Source: Mucidula mucida
Lineage: Eukaryota > Basidiomycota > Agaricomycetes > Agaricales > Physalacriaceae
Reading direction: 5' to 3'
Length of the DNA: 64,000 nt
Assembly (NCBI GenBank): GCA_015501055.1
Contig: JADNYV010000064.1
Coordinates: 62,001 to 126,000, forward strand
A program made the position numbers and the translations under genes. This document shows positions 48,978 through 60,471 of the stretch, piece by piece (position 1 is the first letter of the stretch; every line of letters begins with the position of its first letter). The notes beneath the pieces are model-generated. The model was not told where the DNA came from, did not search any database, and was given only the letters and a program-made list of their open reading frames with translations.

Positions 48978-50330
48978 ATGAGCGCTATGAAGTCAACTAC
49001 GCTACTTAGCGATATCACCATGGACCCAAGCTCATCTAAAGTAATGGACTTTACTTTCATCCAACCCCCAGAACTCACAAAGGGATTCCCCGTCGTTGTT
49101 CGTACTGCCGCCACAATTAGACAAATCAATACTGACTGCAAACATTCAGAATCGGGACGGCCTTGAATTCACACTGGGTCTTGAACGAGGCGATCTGAAG
49201 AACTACTACGAAACGCCCATGAACAGCACGAAACGTACGTCGGCGTTGACCATGAACCCTCCGTCGAAGGAAACTGATATAGCCTTTTAGTCTGCAGCGA
49301 TATCATACAACTCTTCAAAAAGAAAAAGTGGACTTTGCTGCCTTCTCAAGAAGACTTGGAAGGTCTACTCACTCTTTGTACACATAACCGTGCATCTTCT
49401 ACCTCGCTAGAAGATCGCGTCATCTTTACCGTGGTACGTTTGAAATACGGACTTTCAGTTTGTTTGTAACGCCTCGTCAGAACTTTCCTCCGCGCGAATA
49501 TACGTATCAGCTGCTGCCACCAAGAATCAGCCCAGCGGACCCAGAGAAAGAAATACTCCATGTGGGCGACAAGCAATACCATTATCCATATGACAATCTC
49601 CCCCTCATCAAGACTAGCATTCATCCCGCGTTTGTCCTGCCATCCGTCAACCTCTATAGGTTGTTCACATACTCGTCAAATCCGACTAAACCGCCCGTCA
49701 TCAACAGTGTTTTGCACAACTTAATCCACGAAATCATGTCGCTCGTGCACCTGGCTATCCCCGTTGATTGGCTCGAGGGCACATGGGATGAGTATGACCA
49801 TCGCGGTCTAGTCCTCGTACGCGACTACCCCAGGAACCCGCGAGAAAAGGCTAGTCCGCCTCTTGAGGATGGATATGTGACGCCAGAGGAGCGAGACGTT
49901 AAACCCGACGACCCACGGAAGGTGAGAAGGGAGAAAAAGATGGAGAAGTACATTGAGGAGCACAACCAGAAGCGGTCCACCAAACTTGCCAAGGGTGCTG
50001 CCCTCGACTTGAAGGCGCACCAGAGTGCTAACACCCCAACACCACAGATGTATGAGAGTGAAGGTGTCCCGGGGCACCAGGATGGTCACACCCCCGCGCA
50101 CCACCAGGACGAAACACCCCGGCGGAGGCGGATGTGAAAGGAGTGGTGGGGAAGCGGGCGAGGCGGGCGACCGCGACTCCTGAGCCGCCGAGCAGCAGGT
50201 TCGCAAACGCCGAAGAATCAAAGCAAGCAGGGATCGACGCGGTCCACATCGCCTCCGACCAGACGACGCCTGGCTTGCGCAGATCTACTCGCACGCCCAA
50301 GAACCCTCCCAATATACGTAGTTTCATTGT
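48978..50330 (+). CDS. X3: HNH-like second-half protein, 3' end disturbed
   Basis: Start MSAMKSTTLLSDITMD. Four exons as in X2: DFTFIQPPELTKGFPVV, NRDGLEFTLGLERGDLKNYY, SDIIQLFKKKKWTLLP (His replaced by Ile), and NFPPREYTYQLLPPRISPAD onward with YPYDNLPLIKTSIHPAFVL. Open to 50137, where a missing A (gaaac versus gaaaac in X6) shifts frame; the old frame continues DVKGVVGKRARRATATPEP and LRRSTRTPKN. The tail may thus be shortened to RRRRM. Otherwise apparently functional. Confidence 0.65.
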
Positions 50331-50339
50331 TCATGCTGT

Positions 50340-50860
50340 CGCTGTCGCATTGCTATCCAAAGTCGCTATCCTTTCACTCCACATGCTGTGTCGTTGTATC
50401 TGTACATTATAGTTGCTGTCGTCGTTATTGTCGCTATTTCCTACAATCGGTATATATTCAAGAATCTCAAGTTGTAAACTCGCGCCTCTCCCATTCTTGC
50501 GTCATCGTCCACCTCTTCCATACATATGGGTCCCAGCGTCGGTGCACGCGATGTATATACATCATCAAAAGACTCGGAGGCAATTTTGGGCCAGACATGA
50601 GAGCCAATTCTGAAGGGCTTCAGGCTATTTTCTACTGAACCAGAAGGATGAAGACTTACTCAATGTCTGTAAAGTCTGAACAAATCGACTGCCAAGTGCA
50701 CCGATATTGAAGGCGAGATCATTTCAGGACGATGTGCACTTGATATTGGATAAGTAAGGCCCTTGCGTAGAAGTAAATATCAAGAATCGACCACAATGAC
50801 ATGGAGCGTAACTGGCAGCAAGGTATACAATATATACATTCAGTCCATACACACTAAATC
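50340..50860. other. Intergenic, nothing recognised
   Basis: About 520 bp of AT-richer sequence between X3 and the Ser/Thr-rich membrane protein; no frame with recognisable content. Confidence 0.4.
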
Positions 50861-51280
50861 TCAACGTCGACGTCTCAGGTCTTCAGAGCCTGAGCGCCAC
50901 CTGCCTAACGAAGCAGGGAGGTCATCAAAGCATTTATAGAAGAGCCCCAGTATTGCCCCGACTATAACAACTCCCATTGAAGCCACAATGTGGAAGTTCA
51001 CCCCAACTGCAGCGTCCGAATCGTCACCGGACGCAGTGGAAGACGCAGATCCAGAACTCCTCGAAGCCGTCGACGTCTCTGAGTTCGTGCTACTCCGTGT
51101 AGAAGCAGTCATGGCCGCACGAGTCGACGACGTAGCTGCGGCTGACGTCGATGTACTAGACGCCGCAGACGAACTAGCAGTCGACGAAAGTACGATAGAC
51201 GACAAAGGCCGGTCGGGAACGTCAATTTCGGTATCGGCAGGCCTTCCGTGCCGTGTAATTGATGATGATTGATGAACCAA
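50861..51280 (-). CDS. Ser/Thr-rich single-pass membrane protein, C-terminal exon
   Basis: The frame reads a mucin-like stretch (SSTASSSAASSTSTSAAATS and following), a single hydrophobic helix HIVASMGVVIVGAILGLFY and a basic cytoplasmic tail ending DLRRRR. It looks like the last exon of a larger surface protein whose upstream exons are in 51.3-52.4 kb, where I cannot join frames. Typical of fungal cell-surface sensors or adhesins; identity not known. Confidence 0.5.
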   Translation of the reverse strand: MVHQSSSITRHGRPADTEIDVPDRPLSSIVLSSTASSSAASSTSTSAAATSSTRAAMTASTRSSTNSETSTASRSSGSASSTASGDDSDAAVGVNFHIVASMGVVIVGAILGLFYKCFDDLPASLGRWRSGSEDLRRRR

Positions 51281-52170
51281 GCCGTAACACCCTACAAAAA
51301 ACCCGTTTACAACCCGGAGTCGGTTTCTGCGACTCTATCGCGCTTGAGAGCGAGATAGGTTTTCCGTAGCGATAACAATATTGCTGCAAGCCTAATGATG
51401 TAGATCATCAGCTTGGTCAAGCGCACTAAACGAAGAAGTACGTACCCCGGAAATGGGTTTGAACGTCGAGATAGTCAGGACTATCCACACACTTGGTGAG
51501 GCTACTGATATATTCATCTCAAGGTCGCGTCCGAGCAGTTCTAACGGAGAACGTCAGACCACACTACAACTCGACGGAAAACTTGGAGATCTCGTACCTC
51601 GATGGCGCGCTTGAATTCTTGACACCGCCGCTCCCCAGACTCAGGAGCTACCACTAGTTGCGCGCGAGTAAGATCAACAATAACCGCAAACCATTTAGCG
51701 ATTAAGCAATGATAGCTGTTTGGTCATGGCAACGAAAGATGTTATGAATGCACGAACTATACCCACATGCTATGTAGGCGTCGCGAGCCTCGATTCTATC
51801 GACTAACCAACGACCTTTTGATATGGACACACCATTACAAGTAGCACTTTCCATTCCCCGTACCTAGCAGTCAACGAAGGAACGTAGACCTCAAGAAGAA
51901 CCCGATCTGATGAATGCAATGGTGATAGGGACCTGACTCTCGCAAACAAGATATTAAAGATGTATCCAACTCCGAGTGTACCTAGTATTTACTGTAATCA
52001 GGCATCAGCGTATGCTCAAACAGCATGACGGCGTAAAAGCGACTTACATAGATAAACGGACAACTAACCCCATCACAACGAACCAGAAAGGAACGTCTGC
52101 TCAAACCCCGTTAGATGTCGCCGCCTCTGGCCGCTGAGAAGGAAGCTTCAGCCCCGTTGTGCTAGTGGCG

Positions 52171-52413
52171 TTACCACTCTGTAGAGTCAACGAAGCCGTG
52201 AGGAGAGATATATCGAAAGACGTTAACGGCAGGCGAAGGCAATGAGGCTGCTGAAAATGAGAATGGTCCTCCGGAATCTGCGAGCGCATGCGACGCGGAT
52301 GTAGTGCTAGGGAGAAGAGTTACGCCTGCGAAAGTCTTGGAAGATGAAAGCACTGGCGGGGACAATGATAGTGTAGGCTTCGCCGGAACTTGGAGAGACG
52401 TAGTCGCGTTCAA
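52171..52413 (-). pseudogene. Ser/Pro-rich secreted-protein exon, remnant
   Basis: Reads NATTSLQVPAKPTLSLSPP..SSSKTFAGVTLLPSTTSAS, like the Ser/Thr-rich ectodomain of a fungal surface protein. The same DNA occurs degenerate at 39290-39380 and 34900-34990. May belong with 50861-51280 as one broken gene. Confidence 0.35.
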
Positions 52414-52499
52414 GGAAGCTATGTTGGCATCGATGGTTTAGGCTTGCCAGAAACCTGAATGATTACCGTAGACGACAGCGTATCCCTCGACGAAGATCC

Positions 52500-52802
52500 T
52501 GGAAACAACACAGACAAAGTCGGCATGCCCTAACCACATTCGGTTCATAAACAGTAGAGACAAGAAAATAAGCCAGCCGTACCTCGTCTTCATCACAATC
52601 CTCTTCCACCGAATCACCATCGTCCTCTTCGCAATCGTCCTCATCATCACAATCATTGTCTGCCACGTCGTCGCAATCATCGTCCCCCAATTCGTCAAAC
52701 CAGCCGGTAGACAAGAACCTCGGAAATTCCAACAGAGCGCTCATTCGTTGCAGCAGCCACAGCAAACGCGAGAATAAGAGCAAAAAAGAGGCACCTGGCC
52801 AT
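52500..52802 (-). pseudogene. Z-family copy 3: signal peptide plus acidic tail
   Basis: MARCLFFALILAFAVAAATNERS is a good signal peptide at 52802; the next frame reads LGDDDCDDVADNDCDDEDD.. and on to CDEDEV near 52585, followed by a plausible intron (gtacggctgg..gtttccag). A one-base shift separates signal and acidic parts, as in Z copy 2. Unknown family. Confidence 0.42.
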
Positions 52803-53029
52803 ATTGTAGATGTGCACCCATCGAGATGTTCCTCGGTTATATATGCGATCCAATCTTGATTCCATTCTTCGGTCCATTTTTCTGTTGGGAGAATGGAGAC
52901 CGCAGGGTGTGTGTAATGGGATGGTACCGGCAGGTTTTCAAGGCTCCAATTTGGGTGTGCGTCAATGCATTTTGTTCCAGATAAAATATCGACTGGTTTT
53001 CAAGCATTCATAGGCGAGTTTGGCAAGTT

Positions 53030-53603
53030 AGCGACCGAGGCAACACTGTACTCTTTGTTATGAACCAGACTTTCTAGGTTTTGCGGCAGTTTTGGCTGGC
53101 ACTTTAGCAGGTGTCGATTTCTTCTTGGGCGAGGGTAATGCATCGTCGTCGTCGCTGGACATGAGAGCAGGTTTGGCATCATCTATGACGTACGCAGGAG
53201 ATAGTGGAATAAGTACCCTGTGGGCGTGGCTTTCTTTGGCGGCGGCTCCTCCTCGTCGATAGACACGAGCACTGCCTTTGAACTCTTAACCGTTGCCTTC
53301 GGCAGTATCGTCGCCTGGAAATATATTAATAGTATTCGGGCAGCTGTAGTGATATACGTACTGATGTCGATAACTTTGCTCGCCTTGGACGCTGCCTTTT
53401 TCTTCGGCGGTGTATCGTCGTCGTCTACGGCCTTCCGCTTGACTCCATTCGCCTTCTGTTGCAGACTTTCAATAAAAATGGTGGTGGCGGGTAAGAGATC
53501 ATACCGAAAGCTTTGCTGCGACAACAAGTCGATCTTTGTTTGACTGCTGCTACCAAAAAAGGCGCAAATATCGGCCCCGCCCTTTCTTGGACTTTGAGCT
53601 CAT
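53030..53603 (-). pseudogene. RFC1 N-terminus-like fragment, better copy
   Basis: From ATG at 53603: MSSKSKKG, then in the next frame ADICAFFGSSSQTKIDLLSQ, which resembles the conserved start of RFC1 (D-I-x-x-F-F-G, a PIP-like motif). After an intron: QQKANGVKRKAVDDDDTPPKKK, KSSKAVLVSIDEEEPPPKK and SSDDDDALPSPKKKSTPAKV, the acidic/Lys-Pro-rich low-complexity style of RFC1 N-termini. One extra G near the start shifts frame. The remaining RFC1 (BRCT, AAA+) does not follow; Z sequence does. RFC1 identity is inferred from the motif and composition only. Confidence 0.42.
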
Positions 53604-54070
53604 CGTCGTTGCTGGCTGAGATTGACTATGTGACGTAATGACGCGACACGTTCCATCACTGTCACGGTAATGAGCTGCGCCACGATGGGTCGGGTGGGAT
53701 GCCAGTCAAAGCGCATAGAGAGTCCAAAATACATCAGGTCGTAGTCATATTCACGAAGAGGTTGACGCGTGGGCGCGCTCAAGAATGATTAATGGGAGCC
53801 GATTTGAAAGCGATAGTAGCAATACTCGTGTTGACAGTATTTCAGGTGTGAAAACATGTTTTCCTGGCTCATTCAATCCCTGGAATCTTACATTCGCGAC
53901 GTATGTGTATAAACACCCTTCAGGCCATACACAGCAATCTCTACAGTACATCTAATTTCTAAAGCGTCCAGGTCCGAGTAAATGTGATGAATTAGAGTAC
54001 AAATTTCTTTGGAGAATGTTGGGAGAGAGGCAAATCAAACTATCAGCGGGTGTGCACAACACTTACTCAG
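53604..54070. other. Spacer, shared in part with 33.35-33.6 kb
   Basis: No gene. The part from about 53800 resembles 33340-33640 (caatctct..tctaatttctaaa..gtccaggt), the 3' flank of the T genes. Confidence 0.45.
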
Positions 54071-54071
54071 C

Positions 54072-54886
54072 CTAGACCATCTCAGGGCTCCCAGTAATGT
54101 CCTGACTGGACGACATGTTCACTGTCCCCGACTTAGCGGGACCATCAGCATCCACATAGCTCTACAAAAATGCCCTTGAGCATCCTACATCTTCAGAAAG
54201 GGAAACAATTGACCGGCAGATCTTCTGGGACCGACAACACAGGTGACTCGTTGTTAAGCCCATCACGCATGCGCTGAAGGAATTCGACGACAATATCAGC
54301 TGAGAGCATGAAGCACAACCCTATACGGCACAAGTATGACTCCAAACTGGAGAGATAATAACCTTAAGCTGCTTAAGTCGTGTCACAATAAGCACAGATC
54401 ATGAAAACATACCATAGACACCCGCCCCCCTGGATGCATACTGACTGCCCCATGAAACACAGCGGAGCTTGGGATTGCATAGACAACGAGGATCCAAGTG
54501 CGTCGGGTGTCACACGGGAAAAAGAAGGGTACAGCTAGAGATTGTATTCAGGCAGACCGAAGAAAGAGTGCAAGTTGAAACTACGCACCAGAGGAGGTCA
54601 TCAGATATATCACATAGAGATACATATGAGACCATTCAGATCTCATTGCTAGAAGGAGATTGATACATAGAATGGCTACCACAAGAACTGCTGGGATTGA
54701 AGGCACGGTGAGTGGGCAGTCATTGACGGCGACGACGACACAGGACAGGGAGGCGATGTTCGCCATCAAGAGGTACAGGATTGTCAACGCCTTTGCTCTC
54801 AGAGTTGTTCCGGTAGCTTGGTAGGGTGGTGGGGATGTGTTTGCATCGGGCGAGTTGGTGTTTTCTTGCGAAAGGGATTTGTCCAT
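54072..54886 (-). CDS. Small 4-TM protein, T family copy 3
   Basis: MDKSLSQENTNSPDANTSPP start at 54886. Exon 1 has two or three hydrophobic segments (ILYLLMANIASLSCVVVAV, VLVVAILCINLLLAM, YLYVIYLM). Exon 2 has PFFFPCDTRRTWILVVYAI.. matching copy 2 (PWFFPCDTRHAWNVVVIL). Further exons have NNESPVLSVPEDLP and SYVDADGPAKSGTVNM, stop at 54072. All joints can be read with GT..AG introns. Unknown membrane family. Confidence 0.6.
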
Positions 54887-54941
54887 CGTGGACGATGGGA
54901 AGAGAGACGCTGACATAAAGTCTCACTTTAAGTCAGCTATA

Positions 54942-55175
54942 CCTCGTCCTCATCACAATCCTCTGTAGCCAAATCATTCTCGTCCTCTTTGCAATCATCT
55001 TCTTCGTAATCATCGTCTGCCACCGCATCATCGCGATCATCGTTCCCCAAATGCATAGTCGACCAGCTGCGAATAGACGAGAATCTCGGAAGTTCCAGCA
55101 CAACGCTTGCTTGCCGCAGCAGCCAGGAAAGAGTAAACACAAAAACAAGGATCAAAAGACTGCACCAGAAATGTT
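54942..55175 (-). CDS. Z-family copy 4, in one frame
   Basis: Hydrophobic start LLILVFVFTLSWLL, then LELPRFSS, LGNDDRDDAVADDDYEEDD and the tail EDENDLATEDCDEDEV ending near 54942. Here signal-like and acidic parts share one frame, unlike copies 2 and 3, but the MARC start is lost. It sits just upstream of T copy 3. Unknown function. Confidence 0.4.
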
Positions 55176-55370
55176 CCTCGATTATAGCATTACGCGATAC
55201 ATTCGTGATACTTCCAACCTTTCTTCAACGACCTGTACCCAAATTTCGCTCGCTTCCTGTAGTCCGCTATCGGGTTGTATGTCAACTCACCTTTGTGCGT
55301 TGTACCCGCTCCTTTCCGAGACTCTCTTTCGTTCCCGCATACAGGATTCGCGGCGTAGACTATCAGCCAT

Positions 55371-55376
55371 CACGTG
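55371..55376. promoter_or_regulatory. E-box CATCACGTG before X4
   Basis: catcacgtggtcactgcgg, identical to that before X1, 96 bp from the start. Confidence 0.45.
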
Positions 55377-55471
55377 GTCACTGCGGACAATGACATTGAC
55401 AATGAAGTCGTTTCAGTATTGCTTTGTACCCACCACCATTCTTCGAATTACACACATCATCCCGGGCTACT

Positions 55472-56657
55472 ATGGATCCAACTCTAGTACTGCTTAGCGA
55501 TATAACCATGGATCCAATCTCGTCGGAAATCATGGACTTTGCTTTTTTTATCCCACGCCCGGAACTCAGAAAGGGATATCCCGTCGTTGTGACTACTGCC
55601 ATCACAATCACGCATTACAATACTGACATGATCAGCTTCTCAGAATCGAGACGGTCTTGAATTCACACTGGGCCTCGAACGAGGCGATCTGACGAAACGC
55701 CTTTGAACAGCACGAAACGTTTGTCACAATTAGCCATGAAGCTTACGACGATGTAGGCTGATAATCCTACTCTCTTTAGTCCACGCCGACGTGATACAGC
55801 TCTTCAAAAAGAAAAAATGGACCTTGCTGCCTTCACAAGAAGATCTGGAAGGTCTGCGCGCCCTCTTTACCAATAACCGCGCATCTTCGACCTCCTTGGA
55901 AGACCGTGTACTCTTCACCTTGGTACCCTTCAAATATCAAATGCACTCGGTCTATTTAGTAATACACCTTCCTAGAACTTTCCTCCTCGCGAATATACGT
56001 ATCAGTTCCTCCCCCCAAGAATCACCCCACCCGGAGAGAGAAATACTCCACGTAGGCGACGATATCCATACGACAACCTGCCTTTCATCAAGACCAGCAT
56101 CCATCCTGCTTTTGTCCTGCCATCCATTAACCTCTATATGTTGTTTATCTTCGAGGCAAATCCACCTGTGCTCGACACCGCTATGCAAGATTTAATCGAT
56201 CGACTTGTGACGATACTGGACTATCCCTATTGTCTGGGTTAACGGCACATGGGATGAATTCGATGATCGCGGTCTGGTCCTCGTACGCGACTATCCACGG
56301 ACACCGCGCCTCCTGCCATCCGTTGAGGGACAGGAAACGCCAAGCGCCCACATCATTTGAGGACGGATATCTGACGCCAGAGGAGCGCGGCGTCAAGCCT
56401 GACGACCCATGCGGGAGAACAAGTTGGAGAAGTACATGGATCCGGAGGACAACATGAACGGTCTACCAAACTTGCCAAAGGGCCCGCACTCGACTTGAAG
56501 ACGCACAATGCCACGTATGCGGGACGCAGTGACTCCTGAGAAGGCTGAGGAGCCTCCTAAGAAAAGGAGAAGTAAAAAGCTGAGTGCTGAGTCGAAGCCC
56601 CCTTTGCGTAGATCTACTCGTACACGGAAGAACACCCCGAAGTATACATGCTTGCTC
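55472..56657 (+). pseudogene. X4: HNH-like second-half protein, broken
   Basis: Duplicate of X1. Exon 1 MDPTLVLLSDIT.., exon 2 GLEFTLGLERGDL truncated (tgacgaaacgcc, losing codons), exon 3 intact here (VIQLFKKKKWTLLPSQEDLEGL). Exon 4 carries the same deletion as X1 in the YPYDNLP region, plus another near 56215. The C-terminal part EEPPKKRRSKKLSAESK..LRRSTRTRKNTPKYT is still readable. Confidence 0.75.
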
Positions 56658-56976
56658 GAGCCGCTCTGTATCACATCTGAATTCACTGTTTGTCTGTTAC
56701 ATGCTTCGTTGGACGTCTTGAGCTTCAAACTGTTCGTGATCATCCAACTTTGCGGAGCAGCACATCGGGCCAAAATCGTCTACTCACCGTCTCTCTGTGC
56801 CAACTCTTACTTTCCTTTCCGACCACCTTCTTTCTCTAAGTCGTTGGCCTGCGCACACTCACGAGCGCCAGCCCTTGCTTATCCAATGATTCGGGATGAG
56901 CATCGTTGAATTGTGAAGATAAGAATGTAAATACATAGAATGAACTGGTTATGTTACAAGGATCAAAATCTAGAAA

Positions 56977-58612
56977 CTACAGTTGAAAAAGAAAAGGATC
57001 TGGTCCCAACAGCAAATCATCTAGGTCTGCCTGTAGCATGTCATTTACCACAGTGAGCTCGGATTGCACTAAATTGAGCTCTAACCAGGATTTGGAAAAC
57101 CCGCGGCCATCCACTCGTCTCTTCACAGCCTCGATGAACGTGTGCCGTATAATCACTTTGACGCCAGGGAGTGCTGACACGGTGAGAGTCCTAAGTCGCG
57201 GGAGCAAGCCGGGCGTCAAGTAGAAGATGTCGGTGCACATGGGTCCAATGTCGAAAGACTCGTCGAATATCATCTCAAACTCCACGACATTGGGCATCGT
57301 TCTCAAAAAAGCGATGATACTGCCCGTATTAGACTTGGCGACGATATGCACCACCAGCTTGCGTACGCTGTTGCCTGTGACCGCGGGAAGAGGGGCGGGA
57401 AAGTTATCGGCAGGGCTTGGGTGACAATGGAGCGTTTGCAGGTTAGGGAGTTCAATAGCCGAGAGTACTCGGCGCCAGGCTTCTGGCGCGCCCTTCAGCA
57501 CCAAGGAAGTCATTGCTGTGTTTCGTATAATGCCTCCATTCCTAAACATATAATCCTGAACCGACGCCAACAACTCAACCTCGAATTTCGTATCAAATGG
57601 GGAGAGGTCGAAATGGGCGATATCCAGGGAGGATGCCTGGGAGAGGATCATCAACGTATAGAGAATGTCCGATACGGGATAGCAAGCGCTGAAATCTTCC
57701 GAGAGCCTCCGCTCCAGACAGAATAGCCGCATATTGCTCCAGTCTAGTTTAAAGAGGTTGTAGAATATGATGTGGTTGTCGACCGCGACATCTTTAAGGA
57801 CAGGCGTGTCTTCAAAAGCGCGGCATTTAAGTGGCGAGTTCTCTGCGAAATCAGCCACTGGCAGCGGCGGCGGTGGCCGGAAACAGATGCGCAGCTTTTG
57901 CAGCCGCCTGAAGGGAAATGGGGTCTGCCATGCTAGAAAAGTTTCCAAAGGAAGGGCGAACCAACCTCCTCGCCATCGTTCACACGTATTCAACAAAACC
58001 TCCAAAGCTGGATGCTCGGATATCTCGTGTTCGGAGTGAACGACAACATTGAGGGCGTATTGGTTCGACCGCGCTAGGTAGGTAGTGAGGATATCGGCTG
58101 TGGCGGAGGATTTTGGGTACTTGTTGAATTGTAGGCCAACGGTCGTCCATAAAGAGGAAGTGGTATTGACAACGCCTCTCCAGCGAGCGCAGACGTGGGT
58201 CAAAGCCCATACACCGCTTTTGGTGTCGAGGCTGTCTACGAAGTCGTTGTCCTTCACAGATTGACAGCTATCGTCGGGCTCGGCGACCAAGTAATAAAAT
58301 ATCTCGGCGAGGATTTCGGGGGGAACGAAGCGGATGGGGTGGACGACAGAAGCCAACTTGTCTGCGTATGCTTCGAGCTTGGCCTTTTGTACCCATTTCC
58401 GCTTCGGCAAGTCCTTAATAATAGAGGGAAGACGAATCAGTGTCTCTGACATCTCCATCCTTTCTCGCTCCAAGGGTGGATCATTGGAGCTCGCCAGAGA
58501 TTCGACTCGTGCCAGTGGGTCCACATCAATCAGTGCGCCATGCCGGCGGTTCAGAGTCTGCGCTCGAATTAGATGATACTAAACCAAATCGGAGAGGACG
58601 TACATTAGACAT
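56977..58612 (-). CDS. F-box protein copy 2
   Basis: Start MSN at 58612, a 46-nt intron, then TLNRRHGALIDVDPLARVES, giving about 529 residues. A coiled N-terminal segment is followed by the F-box (HPIRFVPPEILAEIFYYL.., WALTHVCARWRGVVN) at about residues 80-145 and a long leucine-rich C-terminal region, ending DDLLLGPDPFLFQL. Family role: substrate adaptor of SCF ubiquitin ligase; mushroom genomes hold many. Open throughout, unlike copy 1. Shares a 509-bp divergent promoter region with X5. Confidence 0.87.
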
Positions 58613-58683
58613 GGTTGTGGAGAATGAGTTCTGTTGCTTTGTTTGTCGCGGTAACAAAGAAAGACAGGAAAGGCAAAGAGTGT

Positions 58684-58689
58684 CACGTG
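58684..58689. promoter_or_regulatory. E-box CACGTG upstream of F-box copy 2
   Basis: gtcacgtgg, 72 bp before the start codon. Confidence 0.4.
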
Positions 58690-59007
58690 GTCGAGCCAAC
58701 CAACAGATATACTTACCCATTGTCACATGTGCCTTTGTTCGCCAAATAAGGCGCACCATTGTCCTCCAGTGTGGCCTAATCAATGATCATCCGAGATTTA
58801 GAGAGAACAGTTTCTAGAATTGTAGGGCAAGTATCTGTCGGAACCTGAGCTGTTGCCTGTTAATGGCGACACACTGCGCCGACTTTGAAATCCAGAGGTG
58901 CCGAGCAGGATGTAGCAAGGAACATAAGGATGCGCTAAGACCAATGATGCACGAAGAGAAAGACGAAGTGGCGGTAGTCGGGCCGCGAGTCCGAGTGGGA
59001 GTGCCAT

Positions 59008-59013
59008 CACGTG
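59008..59013. promoter_or_regulatory. E-box CATCACGTG before X5
   Basis: catcacgtg 108 bp before the X5 start, as at X2. Confidence 0.45.
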
Positions 59014-59120
59014 CCATCGCGGCTTGACTTGGACAATGAAGTCGCCAACAAGTATGGCTTTGTACCTAACTACCATCACCACCACCGCTCGTGAAATTAC
59101 ACACACCGTACATCTCTAAT

Positions 59121-60312
59121 ATGGAGTCAACCGTCTCTCTGAAGGACATCACCATCTCGTCTACAATTATGGACTTTACTTTTATTCAACCCCCAGAATT
59201 CACAAAGGGATTCCCCGTCGTTGTTCGTCCTGCCGCCACAATAAGGCAAATCAATACTGATCGCACATCTCCAGAATCGTGACGGCCTTGAATTTACACT
59301 GGGTCTTGAACGAGGCGATCTGAAGAACTACTACGGAACGCCCATGAACAGCACGAAACGTACGTCCAAAGTTAGCCAGAAAGTTCACTCTAGAGGATAC
59401 TGATATAGCCCCTCCTCTAGTCCGTAGCGACATGATACAACTCTTCAAAAAGAAAAAGTGGACTTTGCTGCCTTCTCAAGAGGACTTGGAATGTCTACTC
59501 GCTATTTGTACTCATAACCGTGCATCTTCTACCTTGCTGGAAGACCGCATCCTTTTCACACTGGTAAGGTTCAAATACGTCTCGTGGGTCTATATCTAAC
59601 ACATCACCAGAACTTGCCTCCCCGTGAATATACATATCAGCTATTGCCACCAAGAGCCACCCCAGCGGACCCGGAGTGTGGGATATTCCATGTGGGCGAC
59701 AAGCAATACCAATATCCATACGAAAATCTACCCACCATCAAGACTAGCATTCATCCTGCGTTTGTCCTGCCATCCATCGACCTCTATAGGTTGTTTACCT
59801 ATTCGCCAAATCCAACGAAACCGCCCGTGGTTAGCAGCGTTTTGCACAATTTACTCCACGAGATTATGTCGCTCGTGCAACTTGCTATCCCCATTGATTG
59901 GCTGGACGGCACATGGGATGAGTATGACCATCGCGGTCTAGTCCTCGTACGCGACTACCCCAGGAACCCGCGAGAAAAGGCTAGCCCGCCTCTTGAGGAT
60001 GGATATGTGACGCCAGAGGAGCGAGACGTTAAACGCGACAACCCCCGGAAGGTGAGAAGGGAGAAACAGATGGATAAGTACATTGAGGAGCACAACCAGC
60101 AGCGGTCCACCAAACTTGCCAAGGGTGCTGCCCTCGACTTGAAGACGCAGCAGAGTGACAATGGTACGAACGCGGGATCAGCGAAAAGGGCCTTGACTCC
60201 CGAGCCGGCTGAGGAGCCTAAGAAAAGGAGGAGTAAAAAGCCAATTGCTGAGCCGAAGCCTGGCTTGCGCAGATCTACGCGCGCACGCAAGAACACTCCG
60301 AAGTACACTTGA
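59121..60312 (+). CDS. X5: HNH-like second-half protein
   Basis: Four exons as in X2, about 350 residues, no breaks. MESTVSLKDITI start; NRDGLEFTLGLERGDLKNYY; SDMIQLFKKKKWTLLP (second HNH half with His replaced by Ile); YPYENLPTIKTSIHPAFVL; WLDGTWDEYDHRGLVLVRDY; then a charged tail with KKRRSKK and LRRSTRARKNTPKYT. Exons 1 and the 3' end resemble X2, but the middle resembles X3. Convergent with Y2 at 160 bp. Confidence 0.75.
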
Positions 60313-60471
60313 TCTATTCTTTTGTCCGAGTCTCTCTATAATATATTTGAACTCGATATGATTTCTGTTACATGTTTCTTGAGGGTACTTATGCATGAAT
60401 GGTACATAGGCTGATAGATATTTGACATAGATATATAAGAGTTCATGAAGTTTAGGCATCCGATATTTCGT

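Larger units (their letters stand above)
40980..50330 (+). repeat. Segmental duplication, first copy (X1-F1-X2-Y1-X3)
   Basis: Matches 54860-64000 gene for gene with offsets of 13734 to 13785 bp. Order and spacing of all five genes, E-boxes and the Z gene at the left edge are kept. Confidence 0.88.
51270..53603 (-). repeat. Right arm of large inverted repeat
   Basis: Reverse complement of 38596-40225 with extra sequence (Z copy 3) inserted. Matches include cggaaatgggtttgaacgtcgag near 51454, ccgtgaggagagata near 52196, and the RFC1-N-like gene. The span between arms (40.2-51.3 kb) contains the first X/F-box/Y block. Confidence 0.65.
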
